Positions 34,770 through 46,733 are shown, numbered from the stretch's first letter. The stretch is DNA of 64,000 nucleotides from Berghia stephanieae (GCA_034508935.3 CM067450.1:4729756-4793755); one strand, 5' to 3'. The notes: generated by a model from the sequence alone, not told the origin. Numbers and translations are program-made.

Positions 34770-36625
34770 GTGTTGTAGTAATCCAGCGACGCAACTCTGT
34801 ACTGTCTACAACTACAAGAGACGCACAAGACCGTGGCACTAAACATCCCTGGCATGCATTTAGTCAAACAACATGAAAGCAACATTCACGGTAGCGTTAA
34901 CTACGTCAAAGGCAAAGACAAAACAATAGTGACATACAACCAGGACATGACAGTAAGTGAGGTGGAAATTCTCAGAATTGAAAGCAGACACTTCAATGTG
35001 ATATTACTGTCAACAAACCTCCACCAACGCCATTCAAGTGGCCAGTTACATCCACCATTAGTGAGAAACCAATGATTGTGATAGGTGACTTTAACTGCCA
35101 CAGCACCAATGGGGATACAATGAGAACAACAAAGATGGAGATACTGTTGAGGAATGGGCTGACCAATATAATCTGACACTCTTCTATGACGCATGAAGCA
35201 TCCTTTCCAAGCGCTTGCTGGAGAACAGGCTACAACCCAGACCTTGCATTTGTGTCTTCCAGATATGTCAAAAACTGTCGGCAACCCCATTCCAAAATCA
35301 GTATACAGACCTATCGCCATTGAGGTAGGATCAGTCATCTCTACGAGAACAAACAAATTATATGAACTGTGTCCGTGGACCTGGCAGCTGCCTATGACAC
35401 AGTAAATCATAGGAAACTGCTCCTAACGGTTGCAAGGGTAACTCGTAACACAAAAATAGTTGCAATAATAAAATTCCTGATGTCAAACCGTCACTTTTTT
35501 GTGGAAATGGATGGGAAGAAAAGCAGATCACAAAAGAACGGACTCCCTCAAGGATCGGTACTTGCACATATCCTTTTCAACGTTTATACCAACGACCAAC
35601 CTCATTTTGAGAACATCAGGGGGTTTCTATATGATCTGTGTCTTGTGTCCCAGGCCTCTGATTTCAAGACCATTGAGGAGAGACTAACGGATGTCCTGGA
35701 GCCACTCTCTGAGGCCACATTTAAAGAACTCACTTGCCAACCCAGGAAAAACTCAAGTGTGTGCTTTCCATTTAAAGAACCGCCAAGCCTAAAGAAAACA
35801 GGAAACTGAAAATCTGGAATGGGAACATATTGGATAAAAACACATTTCCCATGTACTTCGGTGTTACAGTAGACCGCACAATGTCCTTTTCTCAGAACAC
35901 AAAGAAAACAAAAGCAAAGGTGGCCACAAGAAACAACTTCCTAAGAAAAGAGGCAAAAACTTACACGCCATGGGGAGCAGATCCGAAAACAGTCAGGACA
36001 ACCATAGTAGCCCTCTGCTATTCATCAGCCGAATAGGTCTCTCACCAGTCTGAGTAAGATCCTGCCATGTCAAAATAACACCTGCCGGATCATTAGAGTA
36101 ACTTGAAACCGACTGCAGTTCCAGTCCTCCATCGGCTGGCTGGCATTGCACCTCCATACATTCAAAGAGCCACTGATTCCAAAGCCCAGAAATATGAATA
36201 GAAAATGGACCCAAGGCACCCAAGGCACAGCCCAATGACAAGTAGACTGAAGTTGAGAAAGAGCTTCACGATGGAAGAAAGCATCAACCCTGACCATGCA
36301 GCTGTATACAGGCGTTCCACGTTGAGAGAGTGGAACAATCATGCAAATGAAGCTGTTGGAGATCTGAGAGAAGAACTGTCCTACGGAACTGAGCTCCCCA
36401 GGAATGAATTGGTAACACTGAACAGAGCACAGGCAAAACTTGTGAGAACAACTGGAAGCATGAAAAAGTGGGGGCTGGCTGAGAGTAGCTTGTGTACATG
36501 TGGGTGCCCAGAGCAGACATCCTTAGAGAATGCCAGGATGCGCTCAGCTGCACTGACCATGACCCAAGAGTCTGCTCCCCAGATGCTGTGGAGTGGGTTC
36601 GGTGTTGGTGCGAAACTGTGACGAT
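34770..36625 (+). mobile_element. I/nimbus-like LINE relic
   Basis: Plus-strand pieces in order: endonuclease (ALNIPGMHLV, then MIVIGDFNCHS and DGDTVEEWADQYNLTLFYDA); after a gap, the RT core (VDLAAAYDTVNHRKLL, KNGLPQGSVLAHILFNVYTN, with the YADD box damaged to YDLCL); FGVTVDRTMSF; RNNFLRKEA; TPWGADPKTVRTTIVALCYS; and a C-terminal region with MKKWGLAESSLCTCGCPEQT. Order and motifs match I-clade or nimbus-type LINEs known from molluscs and other invertebrates. The segment between endonuclease and RT core is deleted, and there are many stops and frameshifts. It is dead. Confidence 0.85.
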
Positions 36626-36629
36626 GATG

Positions 36630-39600
36630 ACTTGCAAAATGAATAAGTCTTACACCTGCCAATATATAAGTAAGATGACAGGATGCTGATCTTTTTAACA
36701 TCAAAGTACTTTTGTATCCCGGCAGTGCTAACTTTTATGTGTAACCCAGAATGAAAAGTTATTACAAAAGACGATTGCAAGATATTTAGATAAATTGCTA
36801 GTTTATCATTGTGGTAGACGTACATATATGTATTAAAGTTACATATCCAATAACCTGTAGGTTAACAGAGAAGGAAGGGCGCACAAGTTCATTGTAATTT
36901 GAAGTTCAGGAGTTGGAACAAAGTTGATTTGCATTGAGTCAGAATTCAATCAAGTCTTAGACTTAGATTGAAAGAAAAAAATCTTTTTTAAAACAAGAAA
37001 CAAAAAAACAACCCTACAGCGTTCACCAGAATGAATAAAAACAGGACAGTCTTTAAACTGTATCAATGGAAATCACATCTTGCATATACAAGACCTCTAG
37101 TGCTATTGTGAGGATTGGTTCTCAGTCTCACCCGTCCTGCTGTATCTGAGTGCCATAACACAACTTGTGAAATCCAAATAAATTAAAAACAGATTATAAA
37201 TTTATATCATATTTATTGTCATTTCATTCATATTCATGTTATTCACACTGAAATCATTAAAAAAAATATAGATATGATGTTTCTCCATTAAAGGTATGCT
37301 TGTATTCTCATCCTGTGAAAGAGAAAGAAAAAAAAAAGAAAAAAATTGATAATTATTACTGAAACTGTGTAGTTCCATTTTTAAAAATCTGTGATGTAAG
37401 AGCCTCAGCAAAAGCTTTGGTTAAAAAAGGTTCTGATTCAAGAAATGCACTTTTTAGGCAGAACATGCGATTAACCTGTGTAGACTTTAGTATTATGGTC
37501 TTGCATATAATTATCAAGTGCAGAAAGTTTGCCATTAAAATGATTATTTAATAGAATTTAATATAATTTGATTCGAGAAATGGAACACAAAGGAAGAATT
37601 TGCGATTAACCTGTCCAGTCATAAGCATCATGTTCTTGTTTATAAAGTGCAGAAACTTTGCAAATAAATAGAATAAATAGAAAAGAATTTTATTCGAGAA
37701 ATGGAATACAACGGCAGAATTTGCGACTAACCAGTTAAGACAAAAGCGCCATGGTCTTATTTACAAAATACAGAAACTTTGTGAATATTTCGAGAAATGT
37801 AGCACAAAAGCATCACTGTCTTGCATAATGAAGTGCAGAAAGTTTGTGATTAAGCCACTGCATTATTTAATATGATGTTGCTGATAAATGAAACAATGCA
37901 ATACAATTTTTAAAAATATGTTCTGCAACATCACATGGTCCCATCTATCAAATTCTACTACCATTACAAATCAGCTACATAGATGGTTTCATCAGTACTC
38001 TTATCTTGCTGATAAATTAAATTATAAATATAGAAAAGGATATAATAAACTTTAAAAAATAATTATAAAGTTAAATAGTAGACAAGATAAAGAGGTCATT
38101 GCCTATTTCTTTTTAAATTTCTTATTCATAACTAAGGAAGCAGGTTTCTTTTGCTATATTCTTCTTGACTTCCCTAAGTAAATGTTTCTTTCAAGTGTAT
38201 AACAAGCTCACAGGGCATTTTTATAAATAAACAGGAGCCAATACCATTAAAATGGAGAGATCACTGCCAAAAATTACATAGGGATAGATATGCATTGGTT
38301 TTAACGTGTATTAGACACTGTCATTAGAAAAAAGTTTTAAAAAATCTTTACAAACTACAGTAAGCTGCTTTTAAAATTAAGAAACGCTCGAAAGCAAATA
38401 TGGTCCTGTTCTCTTAATCACCGCTCTCTAGTCTCTAGATTAGGTCAATAAAGCTGAGAGGTTTTATGAAGAATATAGAATATAGAAGAAAAACATTAAT
38501 TCCAATTTAAAAAAAACAAAGAAGGGTCCATAATGATATATGAGGAATTCTATAAGATACAGTAACATGAAAGCCATTTTGATAATCTTGAAGGATAAGA
38601 CTCAATGATGATGATGATGATAATAATAATAATAATTATGATACTTCTTCCTGAATATAAATTGATTAATTCCCATGGTATAGGCAGGCCAATGCTTCCA
38701 GAACAATTAAAGGAATGCAGAGACTCATTCTTGTTGTAATGTTATTTAGATCTGAAAAAAAAAAAAAGATAAGCATGGCATTCTAAACCATTTTCCCATG
38801 GTCCCATAAAAAGCAATATCATCTCACACAAAATCATAAAGTAAAATTCATATGGACCAAACAATGAATAAAAGTTATAATTACCTTATTTTATCAATTA
38901 TTATCATTGGATTTATTTAACTTTATATGTATTAATTAAATGACAATTCGAAATTAAGATACCAATGTTTGAATGAATAACTGGATCTAACTCTACAAGT
39001 AAAATGTAAATGTGCAACTTATTCAGATTTCAGCAAGCACTTGTTACAGTCTGTCGCTTCATGTTACAGGAAAAACTCCAGTTCCATGAGCCTTATGACT
39101 CTAAAGGACCAATTATTTCAAAGTAAATTGAAATACCATTTATTTTTTAAGAAAGTTATCAAGCACTATTTAAGGTCTGTTGCTTTATGTTACAGAAACA
39201 GGAAAAACTCCAGTTCCATGAGCCTTATTACTTTAAAGAACCACTTATTTCAATGTAAGAAGAAATATCATTCAATGTTGAATATATAGACATGACCTAT
39301 TTCTTAATGGTTTGCTTATATTCAATAAAAACATTAGAAAACATAATGGACCTGGAACTCAGATACCTCAAGGTTGTTAAAACCGTTGGGTCAGGTCTAA
39401 TTTTATCAGAGGTTTATGATCATGAAGGCAAGATTACATAACCAATGTCGATTAGCTTTTTAAAAAATGGGCTTTTATTTACCTTCCGGTGAACTCATTT
39501 GATCAATATTTCCTGTATTTAACTTTCTGATCACATAAAAAAAGTCTAATAAACATTGAATATATTTTAATGCCTCTAGATTTCACTTTAAAGTCAAATA

Positions 39601-41250
39601 AAATATCTGATCACAAATAAAATTTTTGATAATTCGATCAACAGAGAGAGCTTTTCAAAATTGTTCGCTTATTATTCCTGAGGCAAAATTTAGATAAGAC
39701 ATCATTTCACATATCATGGTGATTCCTATGAATTACAAAATCCTAAAAAGCTTCTTCTTCATAAAAAAACGTAGAAATAAAATTAGGTAATCTAAAGTAA
39801 TCAGAGAGGTTTAGTTTTCATTTCAATCCAAGGTAAATCCGTAAAGAGTTGTAGGACCAGGCCCCTCTTGATCATTACCCACAAAATTGATTGAACTACA
39901 GGGATGTGTATAAAACTGTAACAAAACCCCCAACGACCCCCCCCCCCCCCCCCCCCCCCCCAACACTCATACAAAAACTTAAGCACAGTTTTTTCATTTT
40001 CACTTCTCTTGAGCCAAGGGAAACTCGTTGCTCATTTTAGCTGCACAGATTCGAATTCAATCGCTTTCCTCCCCCCCCCCCCCCCCCTTTTTCTTTTTTT
40101 CTTTTTTTGAGCGAGTCTATTCTTTTCTCCTTTTTTTGTTTGGCCTTGTTCCGTTTCTGAGCATGAATTTCTTAAAATTGTTTGTTTTCTTTTTAATACA
40201 AAAATATTGGGTTTTTTTCCCCTCTATCTGTCTGGGAATAACCAATTTTCGTTATTGGCAGACCCTGTCTGGGAATAATCATAGCGATGACGAAAATATC
40301 AGACCGCACTCCCTGCATTTTACAATAAAATATGTTTTCTTTCACACAGCTACCGACCAAATAAGGTGAATAGGCTTGGAAGATCCAAAACGTCATACAT
40401 GTAGTTTGACACCTGCCAAATATCAAAGATGCGATAAGGGGTTGAGTGGGACATTTTCTTTTCCCAGACATTCTCATTTTTTCACCACCCCTTCCTCCCT
40501 CTCTGCCATTCCTTCTCCCATCGACTCTCAGCAAAAACAATAACAAAAAGTCTTATGTGGCAAAAAACGGCTACCAACTTAAATCCCTCAAACAACACAA
40601 GATATTGAAAATCGGTGGCAGAGACCCTTTGCCTTTGTCTTGTTCCTTTTCCAGTTCCAGTCATGAACAGATAATGAGAGAATGAAGACCTAAAGATTGT
40701 TTCGAAATCATTTATCAGGTTAGGAAAGAGCGAGAGTCAATAAAATATGACAAGCGATGAAAGCTTCGCACCACGAAAGATGAGGATTTAAAAAATACAA
40801 CTTTTGTTGAGATTCCACCTGCTGAGGAGGGGGTGTCTGCTTTTTTTTTTTTTGTTCCTTTCTGTTTTCTTTTCGGTCAAGTTATGACTGACACACGTTC
40901 TAGACTGTAAACGTTACCCATAAAATGTCATAAATTACGAAAAGTGTTTTCTCTCACACAGTATTCGAATCACTCACTGAATGAGCATGAAGCAGACATA
41001 AGTGAAGGAAACGTAAACTCTGTAAGTGAGAATCGGCGAGTGAAGCTGTACTGTAATGACTGACACTGACAGTGACAGTCAAATTGCGAAGTGAAATGAA
41101 AACAAATAAACAACGCATTCTAAAATTATGCCGGTGAGACATCCAAAGTTAAATACCCGAACGCTATTATGGATTAACATTCAACTAAATCGTTTCCTGC
41201 TCTCAAAACCAATCGATACAAAATACAAACTCAAACACTGAAATTGGAAT
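36630..41250. other. Long AT-rich intergenic stretch
   Basis: No gene is supported. Contents: a degenerate tandem array of about 115-bp units at 37430-37860 (each with TTCGAGAAATGGAA, AATTTGCGATTAACC, CAGAAACTTTG); a roughly 130-bp direct duplication at 39040-39270 (GGAAAAACTCCAGTTCCATG twice); and long C runs at 39937-39961 and 40069-40087. Long introns or UTR of an unrecognised gene are possible. Confidence 0.6.
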
Positions 41251-41255
41251 CTTAC

Positions 41256-41278
41256 CTTTGCATGAGTTGGACTGCCAT
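41256..41278 (-). CDS. Candidate first coding exon of the zinc-finger gene
   Basis: On the minus strand ATGGCAGTCCAACTCATGCA AAG is followed by a good donor GTAAGATT. The 23 coding bases end in phase 2. Joined to the acceptor at 22981 they would give MAVQLMQ, S, VPSYILFREV leading in frame into MMEGSC. The phase fit alone has a one-in-three chance, and the intron would be 18 kb with all the nested elements inside. CpG-containing DNA (CAACGTTGCGCAC) lies just upstream. Confidence 0.3.
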
Positions 41279-41514
41279 TCTTTGCTGGTGATTAGGAACT
41301 TTAGCAGCCGGACAACGTTGCGCACAAAACAGGTCTCCCGTTTTTGTCGTTCAAATTGTAGATAATACACATTCAGTTAAAAACAAACACGTACAATTAA
41401 AATTGTTATTTAGTTAAATTCTTTGTATATGGCTAAATTATTCCGAAAACCAGATTTCAAAGAGTTCTTGTTTTGTTCACACAAGCGCATTGATTTTGGT
41501 GAATAATCTTGACC

Positions 41515-41811
41515 GTGGTCTAAAAATAGACCGACAGTAATTTTTGATAAATTTTACCATTTGTTTAATAAAAAATCAATATTTAGATATTATTTGACGC
41601 GTGATCGAGTATTTATGAATATGTGTTTCTTTTGACACCTAACAGACATTTTTTAATGGTTATTTTTTTCTATAATTTACATTGGAAGGTGAGCTGTCAA
41701 AGCCAGGAACATGTGTTTTGCCACGTGCTTCTAAAATGGTCACGTGATGTTGTTTATTTTATTGCACCAACTTTACTCTTCTATACTTACCTTAGTCAAT
41801 ACTGGCGACAT
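41515..41811 (-). repeat. TA-MITE fragment joined to the donor-like cassette
   Basis: 41515-41735 matches the interior and one end of the MITE at 31980-32493 in inverted orientation (GGTGAGCTGTCAA, GGAACATGTG, TATTTATGAATATGTGTTTC). 41738-41784 is the inverted form of 33630-33676. 41791-41811 on the minus strand reads ATGTCGCCAGTATTGACTAA G then GTAAGTATAG, closely related to 8801-8821. Confidence 0.65.
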
Positions 41812-41925
41812 TGATGTTTTATTTAGTCTCGGAAAGTATTGATTGAGAGTTTTTCGAAATCGAGTGCCCGAGAGTCTTACCGTGGCGGCCAGATAGCCAT
41901 TGGCCTGACCTGGAAGGACAGATAA

Positions 41926-42207
41926 GGGCTTTACGGCGCTTGCGACACATTTAGGTCATTTCAGTACCCGTAAAAAGGAAGAAAATTGGATAGTAAAAAA
42001 AAGTTATAGATTTAAAATTAAAAGAGCACAAGAAAAGTCAGACAAAGGGAAATGGCACAAATAGGGAACAGATGTAGATCCCAAGAGCATACTATCATTG
42101 TGAATAGTTTGAGATCACCTAAAAGTCCCATCCAGACACAAGTACAGGTCCACACTAAGAGGAACATATGTTTACAAATCATATGTTTAAAAAATACAAT
42201 ACAATAC

Positions 42208-42285
<78 letters not shown>

Positions 42286-43031
42286 TTACAAGAACAAAAA
42301 AATATAATCTCCCAAAACTTAAACTATACATTCGACTGTTTCCCTCCCAGCAATGGACTCCGGCCAGGGTCAGGACAAAACTAATATCATTCCAAGACAA
42401 AGACAGAAAGCAAGTTGGAAAACAGATATAAGGGGATAGAGGACACAGTAAGTACCTCCCTACCCACTATGTTTGTTTGTTTGTTTTTAAGGGTTTTACG
42501 GCGCTTGCAACACATCTAGGTTATATCAGCGCCAGTAAAAAGGAAGAAAATAGGATAGAAAGTTCTAGAATTACAATTATAGCAGCCAAGAGAAAGCAAG
42601 ACAAAGGAGAACTGGGAACAAATAGGGATCAGATGTAGATTCCAAGAGCATACCACCAATGTACTTAGTCTGAGATCACCTAAAAGTCTCATCCACACAC
42701 AGGCACAGTCCCCACTAAGAGGAATACACTCAAATGTTTACAAATAAAATATAGATAATACATAATACAGTTCATAACAGAGAGATGATTTACAAGGAAA
42801 AAAAATATCATCTCCCAAAACTAACTATACATTTGACTGTTTCCCTCCCAGCCAGGGTATCCGGCCAGAGCCAGGACAAAACCAGGTAATCTCATTCCAA
42901 GACAAAGACAGAAAGCATGTTGGAAAACTGTTATAAGGGGATAGAAGACACAGTATGTACCCCCCTGCCCACTATGGGAGGTCAGGAACCCCACCCAGCT
43001 GCCCACTATGGGTTGTCAGGAACCCCACCCA
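41926..43031 (+). repeat. R540 outer copy, interrupted by another R540
   Basis: Flanked by the 14-bp duplication GGAAGGACAGATAA (41912-41925, 43032-43045). It starts GGGCTTTACGGCGCTTGCGA. A (GA)n expansion occupies 42208-42281, where other copies have only AGAGAGATGATTTAC. It is split at CCCACTATG near its right end by the copy at 42472 and resumes at 42999-43031. Confidence 0.92.
42472..42998 (+). repeat. R540 inner copy, nested in the outer copy
   Basis: Starts with (TTTG)4 TTTTTAAGGGTTTTACGG and ends CAGGAACCCCACCCAG. The target duplication is CCCACTATG with neighbouring bases (about 42459-42471 and 42999-43010, one mismatch). The (TTTG)n end is the expected complement of an (AAAC)n retroelement tail. 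Confidence 0.93.
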
Positions 43032-43189
43032 GGAAGGACAGATAAATCATCGGGTGGAAAATGGTGATAGAACAAACATCTCAAGACAGTTTTATGTCCG
43101 GATGGTTTACTTACTTAATCCCCTGTGGCATTTCATCAACACAAAAGATCGTTTCTGTCGTCTGTCAGCACACAACAGGGAAAATGGGG

Positions 43190-43394
43190 AAAATACCGTC
43201 TCCAAAAACTATACTTGTATACAGTTGACTTTTAAAACCCCAGTTAAGGATTCCAGCCAGGGTTTGGACAAAATCAACTAATTTCATTCCACGACAAAGT
43301 CGTAAGGCAACTTGAAAAACATAATATATGGAGCGATAGAAGACACAGTATGTGCCTCCCTACCCACTATGAGAGGACAAAAACCCCATCTAGC
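43190..43394 (+). repeat. Degenerate R540 right half
   Basis: Recognisable from TCATTCCACGACAAAGTCG, GATAGAAGACACAGTATGTG and CCTCCCTACCCACTATGAG. More diverged than its neighbours, so older. The left half cannot be traced with confidence. Confidence 0.7.
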
Positions 43395-43822
43395 AGATGG
43401 TTATTGTGTCCGTGAGGAATCAGAGGGCATTTCAATCATAAAACGTAAATTAATCACAATGCGTAAAAAAACGGGCCAAAAGCATGTTTGATTTTTTAAA
43501 GTTCAGTTTTAATTTACTATAACAGAAAAGATTTTATTTTTTTTACCACGTGACATGGTCCAAAGGCAAGTGAGTCATGAAAATAAAAGGCAAGAACAAC
43601 AACAAAAAGCGATATTATTATAAATTATATCATTATTGGATACAATTAGCAGAACCAGCAGTAATAATAGTAAAAATGATGTGATGACCTAATTACATAC
43701 ACAATGACTCGATTAATGAGGAAAATCAAATCGACAAGAAGTTTATATCAATAGAAATTTATCCAAGGGAGTCTGATGTGTGATAATTGCACATGGATCA
43801 AAGTCGATGTGTACTTATTTAA

Positions 43823-43959
43823 AGGTCTGATAACCCATAATAATAATATTGTTATGGGTTCAGTCAGTATTGTAATGGAAATACCCTCGAAGCAACGCAA
43901 AATACGTCCATTACAACAATGCTAAGTCAAGCCAATAACTGTGTTCAGTTATCAGACCT
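43823..43959. mobile_element. Small MITE with 12-bp inverted ends
   Basis: 137 bp bounded by AGGTCTGATAAC and its reverse complement GTTATCAGACCT. A second hairpin (AACCCATAA to TTATGGGTT) lies just inside the left end. GATCAAAGTC occurs directly repeated about 30-45 bp outside each end. The family is unknown. Confidence 0.7.
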
Positions 43960-44119
43960 GAAAATATGTGTACGTTGATCAAAGTCAATGAAAATCAGGC
44001 CAGCCAGAAAAGTAATTTGAATTTTAAATTGTAAAAATAAAATTAAATGTTCAGAAAACACCAAAAAGGCAAAAATAAATCTGAAAGTCTTTAAATCCGT
44101 CAGATTTATACAATTTCAG

Positions 44120-44660
44120 TTTGTTTTGTTTTGTTTTTAAGGTTTTACGGCACTTGCAACACATTAAGGTCATATAAGCGCCAGTAAAAAGGAAGAAAAT
44201 GGGACAGTAAAAAGTTCTTGAATTACAATTAAAGCACAAAAGAAAAGGTGAGACAAAGGGGAATTGGTTCAAATAGGGAACAGGTGTAGATTCCAAGAGC
44301 ACACCGTCAAAGTACTTAGTTTGAGATCACCCAAGTCTCATCCAGACACAAGCACAGGCCCGAACTAAGAGGAACACACTCAAATGCTTACAAATCATAT
44401 AATATAATATGTAAACTAAACATAATACAATGCATAACCGAGAGATGATTTACAAGGAAAAAAATATCACCTCCCAAAACAATAACTATGCATTTGACTG
44501 TTTCCCTCCCAGCCAGGACTCTGACCAGGGCCAGGAAAAAAAACCAAGCAATCTCATTCCAAGACAAAGACAGAAAGCATGTTGGAAAATAGATATATGG
44601 GGATAGAAGACACAGTATGTACCTCCCTGCCCGCTATGGGAGGTCAGGATCCCCACCCAG
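44120..44660 (+). repeat. R540 full-length copy
   Basis: Left end (TTTTG)n TTTTTAAGGTTTTACGG, right end GGGAGGTCAGGATCCCCACC C. Target duplication ATACAATTTCAG at 44108-44119 and 44661-44672. Confidence 0.93.
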
Positions 44661-45147
44661 ATACAATTTCAGATGGATGAGTTGTAAATGTGTTCAACAA
44701 ACAATTTTCTTTTGGTTTTTTTACCCCCCTTTTTTTATCCATATGTTAATCCTTTTTCTTACTTTTTTTTTCCTAATTTTATTTACGATTGAGTTTTACA
44801 GTAAATAATTCAAGTCGGTGTGTAAATAAAACATCGACAGTTAAGTAAAATTACTGGCAGGGTTGACTGGCATGAGATTTTAGCTCGAACCGAAGTGTCC
44901 AATTTGTAATGTGATGTAGAAAGGGTTTAGTCGTTAGTGTTATAGTTATAGAGGAAAGCAATGGCAGCATTTGGGTATGCAGACTTCAGACTATTCAATG
45001 GCAAAATCTTGGTCTGGTATTTATGCAAAGCAAAATTTTAAAATAGCAAGAATAAAAAATATTTAAAAAATAGCATTTCTTTTGTCAAATCATTACATCA
45101 ATTGGTAAAAGCTAAAATCAATTAATAAATAAATGTCACGTTATACG

Positions 45148-45416
45148 ATAGGGAATGAGATTAGCGGAAGAGTAGCGTCCCTTGATTGGATGTCACCCAT
45201 AGTCTGTGACGTCACCGGTGGAAAAGTTATTAGAGAGAGAACGTCATGTTGGTTGTGCGCATGCGTCTCTCGTCTTCGCGGGGAGGACGAGAGACGCATG
45301 CGCACGCACAACCAACATGGCGTTCTCTCTCTAATAACTTTTCCACCGGTGACGTCACAGACTATGGGTGACGTCCAATCAAGGGACGCTCCTCTTCCGC
45401 TAATCTCATTCCCTAT
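45148..45416. mobile_element. 269-bp near-perfect palindrome (foldback element)
   Basis: Arms 45148-45274 and 45286-45416 are reverse complements except for three substitutions and a 4-bp indel, around an 11-bp loop TTCGCGGGGAG. The ends are ATAGGGAATGAGATTAGCGG and complement; a TA next to the GGGAAT end could be the target site. Unlike the AT-rich surroundings, it is CpG-rich and carries in each arm TGACGTCA (CRE), CGCATGCG-type (NRF1-like) and AACATGGCG or AACATGACG (YY1-like) motifs. It encodes no protein; the long frame across it is a by-product of symmetry. Confidence 0.9.
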
Positions 45417-45511
45417 TGGACATACAACTTAAAGCAAGTATTTAAAAAAAAAAAAAAAGAGAGAGCATAAAAAATTAAAGTGACAAGTTAAGGAGCAGGC
45501 ACTGGTGAGAG

Positions 45512-45698
45512 ATAAAGATCTGAAAAAGTGTTTAAGAAACAAACAGTGCATGCCAGACAAAGCAGAAGAGAGAAAAATACAAGAAATAAAAGCCATATCA
45601 AAACATCAACCTGCCTCGTGATACGGTTTGTTTCTTTCTTGTATTTTTCTCTCGACTTTGCCTGGCACTGTTTTAAACGAACTTTTTAAGATCTTTAT
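45512..45698. repeat. Inverted repeat, arms about 75 bp
   Basis: Left arm 45512-45590 (ATAAAGATCTGAAAAAGTG to GAGAGAAAAATACAAGAAA) is an imperfect reverse complement of 45625-45698 (TTTCTTGTATTTTTCTCTC to TTTTTAAGATCTTTAT). It is an older foldback element 96 bp right of the palindrome. Confidence 0.8.
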
Positions 45699-45808
45699 AA
45701 AAACTTAATCACGACATTCACACAATAAACCTGAAATTGTGTTTTGGACAACAGCAATAACAACAACATACATATTGACACCAATGTATCTTTCAAAAGG
45801 CTACCATC

Positions 45809-45822
45809 CCCCCCCCCCCCCC

Positions 45823-45894
<72 letters not shown>

Positions 45895-45895
45895 T
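45809..45895. repeat. C run plus (TC)n microsatellite
   Basis: About 15 C followed by interrupted (TC)n to 45895. Confidence 0.95.
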
Positions 45896-46271
45896 AGAAG
45901 AAAACCCATTAGAATACATTTACATTTTTAAAAATATGACGAATTTTCTTTTGAATGTCGAAAAGGAAAGAAACATGTGACAAACACAGTGAAACTTGGT
46001 GGTTCTGTCATTTCATAACAAATTCAAGAGTAACAACTTGTTCAAAGTAAACATGTAATTAAAAATATAAAAATATGAAAATCAATTGAAACATTGAAGT
46101 GTTAAATCTTAACATAATTTTATAATGCCAATTTTATATTTTTAAAAATAATAATAAAACATAGAAAGCAATTTAAAACTTCGGGAAACAGAAAAAAAAT
46201 CAAATTATTTAATTTTTAAGTATTTTCTCAACTTTGAAAGCATTGGTGTCCGCACGTGTACAAAATTATAT

Positions 46272-46553
46272 GTAAAAAGTAATAAACAAATAATGAATAT
46301 AACAGCTTAAAAAAAAAAGAACAAAATACCAAACACAGAACGTTTCGAACTCAAAAGCGTTATTAGCAAACAACAAAAACAATAAATACATTACTAAATT
46401 CCAGATGGACGACAGAGACATTTTGTAGGTCTGGAATTTAGTAATGTATATATGTCTTTATTTGAGGGTTTTGAGTCCGAAACGTTCCGTGTTTGGTATT
46501 TTGTTCTTTTTTTTTTTAAGCTGTTATATTCATTATTATTTAATACTTTTTAC
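46272..46553. mobile_element. Foldback element, arms about 130 bp
   Basis: GTAAAAAGT at 46272 and ACTTTTTAC at 46553 bound two long imperfect inverted arms (AATACCAAACACAGAACGTT against AACGTTCCGTGTTTGGTATT; ACATTACTAAATTCCAGA against TCTGGAATTTAGTAATGT) with a 25-bp centre. No coding. Arm divergence is higher than in the 45.1-kb palindrome. Confidence 0.88.
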
Positions 46554-46728
46554 AGTCCACAGGTTATAGCAGCTTGGTATCACTTTGACATACATAATTA
46601 TATGTAAGAATGTTTCTATGAGTGACTGGATTCAGGTAGCCATCCCTTTCCGTACCATTAGGCCAAAAGGCAAACTTCCCACTCCACCATACACTGTAAT
46701 GATCAAAGCACCCTACACAACGTGAACA

Positions 46729-46733
<5 letters not shown>

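Noticed and set aside
42052-42400. Coding frames with RERE or SLSL runs (also at 45.7, 46.6 and 57.0 kb)
   Set aside because: Translations of (GA)n or (TC)n microsatellites inside repeats.
45133-45432. 99-codon frame across the palindrome
   Set aside because: Its open length is a by-product of the mirrored sequence; no start context, family similarity or splice sites.
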